Origin: Candidatus Pacearchaeota archaeon
GTDB taxonomy: Archaea; Nanobdellota; Nanobdellia; Pacearchaeales; GW2011-AR1
Direction: 5' to 3'
Assembly: GCA_018304205.1 (NCBI GenBank)
Contig: JAGVWR010000020.1
Location: 1 to 25,316, forward strand
Length of the DNA stretch: 25,316 nt
Shown here: positions 23,274 through 25,316 of the stretch, in pieces
Position numbering within the stretch: the first letter of the stretch is position 1
Layout of the letters: each line of letters begins with the position of its first letter
Notes under the pieces: model-generated
What the model was told of the DNA's origin: nothing
Database searches by the model: none
The model's input: only the letters and a program-made list of their open reading frames with translations
Translations under genes and position numbers: made by a program

Positions 23274-23882
23274 ATGAATCAAAAGAAAACATGGGATAAA
23301 AAATATAAAGAAAATTTTTCCTGGAAAAAGGAAACTCCAGATTTACCAAAATTGTTAAAAAACAAATCAGTATTAGAACTAGGAGTTGGAAATGGAAAAA
23401 CCTTAATCTCCATATTAAAACAAAGCCCCAAATCAGTTACGGCAATAGACTTTTCAAAAAAAGCAATAGATATTTGTAAATCAAAATTTAAGGATGAAAG
23501 AATAAATTTTCTTGCAAAAGATTTTTTCATGTACAAAACAAAAAATAAGTTTGACATAATAGTTTGTTATTATTTTCTTAATAATTTCTTAAAAAAAGAA
23601 AGAAAAAAAGCAATAGATATAATTTCTGGTCTATTATCATCTAACGGAATAGTTATTTTTGAAGATTTTGCTGAGGAAGATTTCCGCCAGAAAGGAAAGA
23701 TAATAGAAAAAAACACAATAAAGAACAAATCAGGAGTAATTTGTCATTTCTTTAATGAATTCGAATTAAAGTCCTTATTTTCAGAATTTCAAATCAAAAA
23801 AGTAAAAACTCGGGTTTATAGTCCAATTAAAAATAATAAAATTCTTAAGAGAAAGATTATTTATGCCATAATTAGAAAATGA
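23274..23882 (+). CDS. class I SAM-dependent methyltransferase (small)
   Basis: The 202-residue protein opens with WDKKYKENFSWKKETPDLP (7-25), like the W-x-x-x-Y start of TehB/thiopurine-type methyltransferases, followed by SVLELGVGNGKTL (32-44), VTAIDFSKKAIDICKSKF (55-72), and the post-II DIIVCYYFLNNF. The substrate is unknown. The leaderless-type spacing to the shared TATA box supports the ATG at 23274. The stop codon ends at 23882, and the tRNA-Arg gene on the other strand begins at 23883, so there is no spacer at all. It is isolated from the glycan cluster and may act in another pathway. Confidence 0.8.
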   Translation: MNQKKTWDKKYKENFSWKKETPDLPKLLKNKSVLELGVGNGKTLISILKQSPKSVTAIDFSKKAIDICKSKFKDERINFLAKDFFMYKTKNKFDIIVCYYFLNNFLKKERKKAIDIISGLLSSNGIVIFEDFAEEDFRQKGKIIEKNTIKNKSGVICHFFNEFELKSLFSEFQIKKVKTRVYSPIKNNKILKRKIIYAIIRK

Positions 23883-23957
23883 CGCCCGAGACAGGATTTG
23901 AACCTGCGACCCCGTCCTTAGGAGGGACGTGCTCTATCCAGGCTGAGCTACTCAGGC
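23883..23957 (-). tRNA. tRNA-Arg (CCT)
   Basis: Minus strand: acceptor GCCTGAG pairs with CTCGGGC (one G-U), anticodon stem CGTCC/GGACG encloses CTCCTAA (anticodon CCT), and the T arm has GCAGG-TTCAAAT-CCTGT. Discriminator G, no encoded CCA. A TTTTAAAA box lies about 29 bp upstream (23983-23990). Confidence 0.93.
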
Positions 23958-23982
23958 ATTAAGTAAAAGAGAATAGAATTCA

Positions 23983-23990
23983 TTTTAAAA
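23983..23990 (-). promoter_or_regulatory. TATA-like box for tRNA-Arg
   Basis: TTTTAAAA is centred about 29 bp upstream of the tRNA 5' end at 23957, in the spacer before tRNA-Leu, so the two tRNA genes can be transcribed independently. Confidence 0.45.
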
Positions 23991-24001
23991 CTAATGGTTA
24001 A

Positions 24002-24085
24002 TGCAGGAGAGAGGATTCGAACCTCCGAAGGCACTAAGCCACGAGATCTTGAGTCTCGCGCGTTTGACCACTTCGCTACTCCTGC
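24002..24085 (-). tRNA. tRNA-Leu (CAA)
   Basis: Minus strand: acceptor GCAGGAG pairs with CTCCTGC, anticodon stem CGAGA/TCTCG encloses CTCAAGA (anticodon CAA), and a long variable arm (TGGCTTAGTGCCTTC region) marks a class II tRNA. The T arm is GGAGG-TTCGAAT-CCTCT. Discriminator A, no encoded CCA. Confidence 0.93.
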
Positions 24086-24109
24086 ATATTATTTCTAAAA
24101 GAATCTGTC

Positions 24110-24118
24110 TTAAAAAGC
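24110..24118 (-). promoter_or_regulatory. TATA-like box for tRNA-Leu
   Basis: GCTTTTTAA on the minus strand, centred about 29 bp upstream of the tRNA 5' end; the same core as before tRNA-Gly. Confidence 0.45.
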
Positions 24119-24134
24119 TTGTCCTTATGCTAAA

Positions 24135-24144
24135 AATTATAAAC
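24135..24144 (+). promoter_or_regulatory. TATA-like box upstream of the 19-codon frame at 24164
   Basis: AATTATAAAC is centred about 25 bp upstream of the ATG at 24164. It may be the original promoter of the Rpp21 gene, which lacks such a box at its own start. Confidence 0.4.
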
Positions 24145-24149
24145 TTTTC

Positions 24150-24170
24150 TTTTTTATAAAAATATGAAAT
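24150..24170 (+). repeat. 21-bp exact direct repeat, copy 1 (upstream of 5S rRNA)
   Basis: A T-run, ATAAAAAT and ATGAAAT; identical to 24355-24375. Each copy contains a start codon (24164 and 24369). Confidence 0.8.
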
Positions 24171-24223
24171 TAAAAGAAGATGAATATGCAAAAATCGCTT
24201 TAGAAAAGCTTAAAAAGGCGTAG
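24164..24223 (+). CDS. possible 19-residue peptide or truncated Rpp21 N-terminus
   Basis: The frame encodes MKLKEDEYAKIALEKLKKA and stops with TAG. AKIALEKL resembles the first helix of RNase P protein Rpp21 (typically I-A-x-E-R-I), and the start is inside a 21-bp sequence repeated at the start of the Rpp21 gene. A TATA box sits 25 bp upstream. It could therefore be a relic of the 5' end of that gene left by a rearrangement that placed 5S rRNA between them, or a tiny expressed peptide. It overlaps the likely 5S promoter. Confidence 0.3.
   Translation: MKLKEDEYAKIALEKLKKA
24208..24216 (+). promoter_or_regulatory. TATA-like box for 5S rRNA
   Basis: GCTTAAAAA is centred about 28 bp upstream of the 5S start. 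A second AT-rich stretch at 24227-24236 is too close. Confidence 0.4.
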
Positions 24224-24240
24224 AAATCATATAAAATTAA

Positions 24241-24350
24241 GGACGGCCATAGTAATGGTGAAACGCCTGTTCCCATTCCGAACACAGAAGCTAAGCCCAT
24301 TACGTCCGTTGTGTTAGTCTCCCACAAGAGGCGAAGCGCGGATGCTGTCT
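24241..24350 (+). rRNA. 5S ribosomal RNA
   Basis: The conserved core GTTCCCATTCCGAACACAGAAG followed by CTAAGCCC (24269-24299 region) is diagnostic. The 5' GGACGGC (24241-24247) pairs with GCTGTC (24344-24349) to form helix I. At about 109-110 nt it is slightly shorter than the usual 115-125, with the helix IV/V region (about 24315-24342) compact. No 16S or 23S gene is nearby, so it is a separate 5S locus, as in several DPANN archaea. A T-rich run follows at once. Confidence 0.9.
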
Positions 24351-24360
24351 TTCTTTTTTT
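24350..24360 (+). terminator. T-rich archaeal terminator after 5S rRNA
   Basis: TTTCTTTTTTT immediately follows the 5S 3' end, the poly-T signal that ends archaeal transcripts. It overlaps copy 2 of the 21-bp repeat and lies only 9 bp before the Rpp21 start codon. Confidence 0.5.
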
Positions 24361-24375
24361 ATAAAAATATGAAAT
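24355..24375 (+). repeat. 21-bp exact direct repeat, copy 2 (start of the Rpp21 gene)
   Basis: Identical to 24150-24170, offset by 205 bp; the two copies bracket the 5S rRNA gene. Confidence 0.8.
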
Positions 24376-24620
24376 CAAAACTATCAAAGACAGAAGCACA
24401 AAAAGAAATAAATGAGTTTTTTTCTAGAAGCAATTTTACTAAAGAAGAAGTAAGGAAAATAAAACGCCTCGCAATGAAATATAAACTAAGGCTGGGAAAA
24501 CATAGAAAGTTATTTTGCAAGTCATGCTTAAATAAACTAAAAGGAAAAACAAGAATAACAAAAACTCACAAGATAACTAAGTGCCAAATTTGCGGATCTT
24601 ATAATAAATTCAAATTATGA
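24369..24620 (+). CDS. rnp4: RNase P protein component 4 (Rpp21/Rpr2)
   Basis: The 83-residue protein joins the archaeal RNase P complex that trims tRNA 5' ends. A helical N-terminal half contains EEVRKIKRLAMKYKLRLG (26-43), and HRKLFCKSCLNKL with Cys50 and Cys53 plus KCQICG with Cys72 and Cys75 form the Rpp21 zinc ribbon. It is shorter than the usual 100-130 residues. I prefer the ATG at 24369 over an earlier in-frame start at 24342, which would lie inside 5S. It has no TATA box of its own at the expected distance, so it may depend on read-through or on the rearranged upstream promoter. Confidence 0.85.
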   Translation: MKSKLSKTEAQKEINEFFSRSNFTKEEVRKIKRLAMKYKLRLGKHRKLFCKSCLNKLKGKTRITKTHKITKCQICGSYNKFKL

Positions 24621-24624
24621 CTTC

Positions 24625-25221
24625 TTATGCTTTAAGAAAATTTATGTTGGAAAGGCCAAAATGTGTAATTAATATGATTAAAAAGTAAGCTATTATCCAT
24701 CCAAAGGTGTATGGAATTGTAAGAGCGAAATCAAAACAAGGTCTAAATACACAATTAACATTATTAGTTTCTAAAGTAAGTAATCTGCTTATTACAAATA
24801 TTAGTAAAATTTGAATAACACTTATTCTCCAGGCGTTTTTTGTTTTTATTTTAATTAAATATAGGGCGTAAATAACTAAAGGTATAGTATAAATGTGTTG
24901 TAAACTTATAATGTTTCCAATAATGGATCTACCTTCAAGAAAAAAATAATCAGTAATACCCCAAAAACTTTCCCCAGTTAATAATCTATAAAAGAAATCT
25001 ATATTCCATATGATTGTAGGAAGAATCAATATATTAAGTTGTGCAACAACCAATTTATCTTTTCTAAATAATAATCCAAGTCCTATCAAAACAAGACCGA
25101 TATAACAAAACCATATAACTTCGCTATATCTTTTTAAATAAATAGAATACGCAATGGAGAACAGTCCCAATACAAAGAAGAAAATTCCTAAGATAAAAAC
25201 TATATTCCTTTTCGTACCCAT
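24625..25221 (-). CDS. polytopic membrane protein of unknown function
   Basis: The 198-residue protein has about six hydrophobic helices (about 8-28, 36-51, 58-75, 102-122, 130-148 and 168-190), with a loop containing IDFFYRLLTGESFWG (74-88) and two Cys in NCVFRPCFD (about 155-163). I do not recognise the family with confidence. The gene is convergent with Rpp21, 4 bp apart. Its upstream region has no TATA-like box at leaderless spacing: a palindromic AACTATATAGTT lies near 25266-25277, about 50 bp away, which would give a leader carrying the hairpin at 25240-25256. Confidence 0.7.
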   Translation of the reverse strand: MGTKRNIVFILGIFFFVLGLFSIAYSIYLKRYSEVIWFCYIGLVLIGLGLLFRKDKLVVAQLNILILPTIIWNIDFFYRLLTGESFWGITDYFFLEGRSIIGNIISLQHIYTIPLVIYALYLIKIKTKNAWRISVIQILLIFVISRLLTLETNNVNCVFRPCFDFALTIPYTFGWIIAYFLIILITHFGLSNINFLKA

Positions 25222-25235
25222 TTAATTGAGAAGAA

Positions 25236-25264
25236 ATCCCCACAGCTCTGCTGTGACTGGGTAA
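25236..25264. repeat. imperfect palindrome (hairpin) upstream of the last gene
   Basis: CACAGC and GCTGTG pair around a TCT loop (about 25241-25255), extended by CCC with GGG across a 3-nt bulge. It may be a 5' leader hairpin or a mobile-element end: bulged palindromes of this type occur at IS200/IS605 ends, and the window ends 50 bp later with an 11-nt sequence also present at 341-351. Confidence 0.35.
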
Positions 25265-25316
25265 AAACTATATAGTTATCTTATTCTAAAATTTATGTAT
25301 GAATTACATCATGCTT

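Noticed and set aside
23883..24085. Minus-strand 66-codon frame over the tRNA region
   Set aside because: It reads through tRNA-Leu; the clear cloverleaf takes precedence.
24342..24368. Upstream start for Rpp21
   Set aside because: It would lie in the 3' end of 5S rRNA and its terminator; the sequence MLSFFFYKN is just the translated T-run.
1..25316. CRISPR array or complete insertion sequence
   Set aside because: No regularly spaced repeats with unique spacers and no intact transposase are visible; only short pairs of repeats (26 bp and 21 bp) were found.

Overview
The window looks like a piece of a low-GC (about 30% by eye) archaeal chromosome, most likely a DPANN archaeon of the Woesearchaeota/Pacearchaeota type. 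The evidence is an archaeal-style 5S rRNA, tRNA genes without encoded CCA, an archaeal/eukaryal RNase P protein (Rpp21), archaeal SecF and SecD, a surface protein with a PGF-pre-PGF domain, and many AT-rich TATA-like boxes about 24-29 bp upstream of start codons. That spacing is the signature of leaderless archaeal transcripts. The lineage is inferred from these features, not from a database search.

Layout. Positions 1-450 hold no complete gene. There is a possible 3' gene remnant at 3-152, then a run of strong hairpins ending in a long compound hairpin at 297-350, which resembles the subterminal structure of an IS200/IS605-like element or a structured RNA. From 452 to 16738 is a large glycan assembly region: two GT9-like glycosyltransferases, two NAD-dependent sugar epimerase/dehydratases, two dolichyl-phosphate-sugar-synthase-like GT2 enzymes, two polytopic GT-C (GT39-like) transferases, a Wzx/MATE-type flippase, a DegT/StrS sugar aminotransferase next to a nucleotide-sugar dehydrogenase, and four methyltransferases, one of them FkbM type. 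Together these could make activated amino, uronic and methylated sugars, build a lipid-linked glycan and flip it across the membrane. No oligosaccharyltransferase (AglB) is seen.

From 16787 to 18194 is a small accessory block: a small membrane protein, a decayed gene tail, and an AbrB-like/nucleotidyltransferase fusion protein whose start lies at the end of a perfect 20-bp palindrome, followed by an overlapping small charged protein. This has the look of an autoregulated toxin-antitoxin-like module. From 18249 to 21337 runs a minus-strand operon secF-secD-(78 aa unknown)-(YdjM-like membrane protein). It is divergent from a secreted, membrane-anchored protein (21468-23090) with about 26 N-glycosylation sequons in its N-terminal half and none in its C-terminal domain, a natural client for both the Sec machinery and the glycan cluster.

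The last part carries tRNA-Gly(TCC), a methyltransferase, tRNA-Arg(CCT), tRNA-Leu(CAA), a stand-alone 5S rRNA, Rpp21 and a membrane protein. The 5S gene sits between two copies of a 21-bp sequence spanning a start codon, suggesting a rearrangement at the 5' end of the Rpp21 gene. Several divergent gene pairs appear to share one palindromic TATA element, so promoters are extremely compact.
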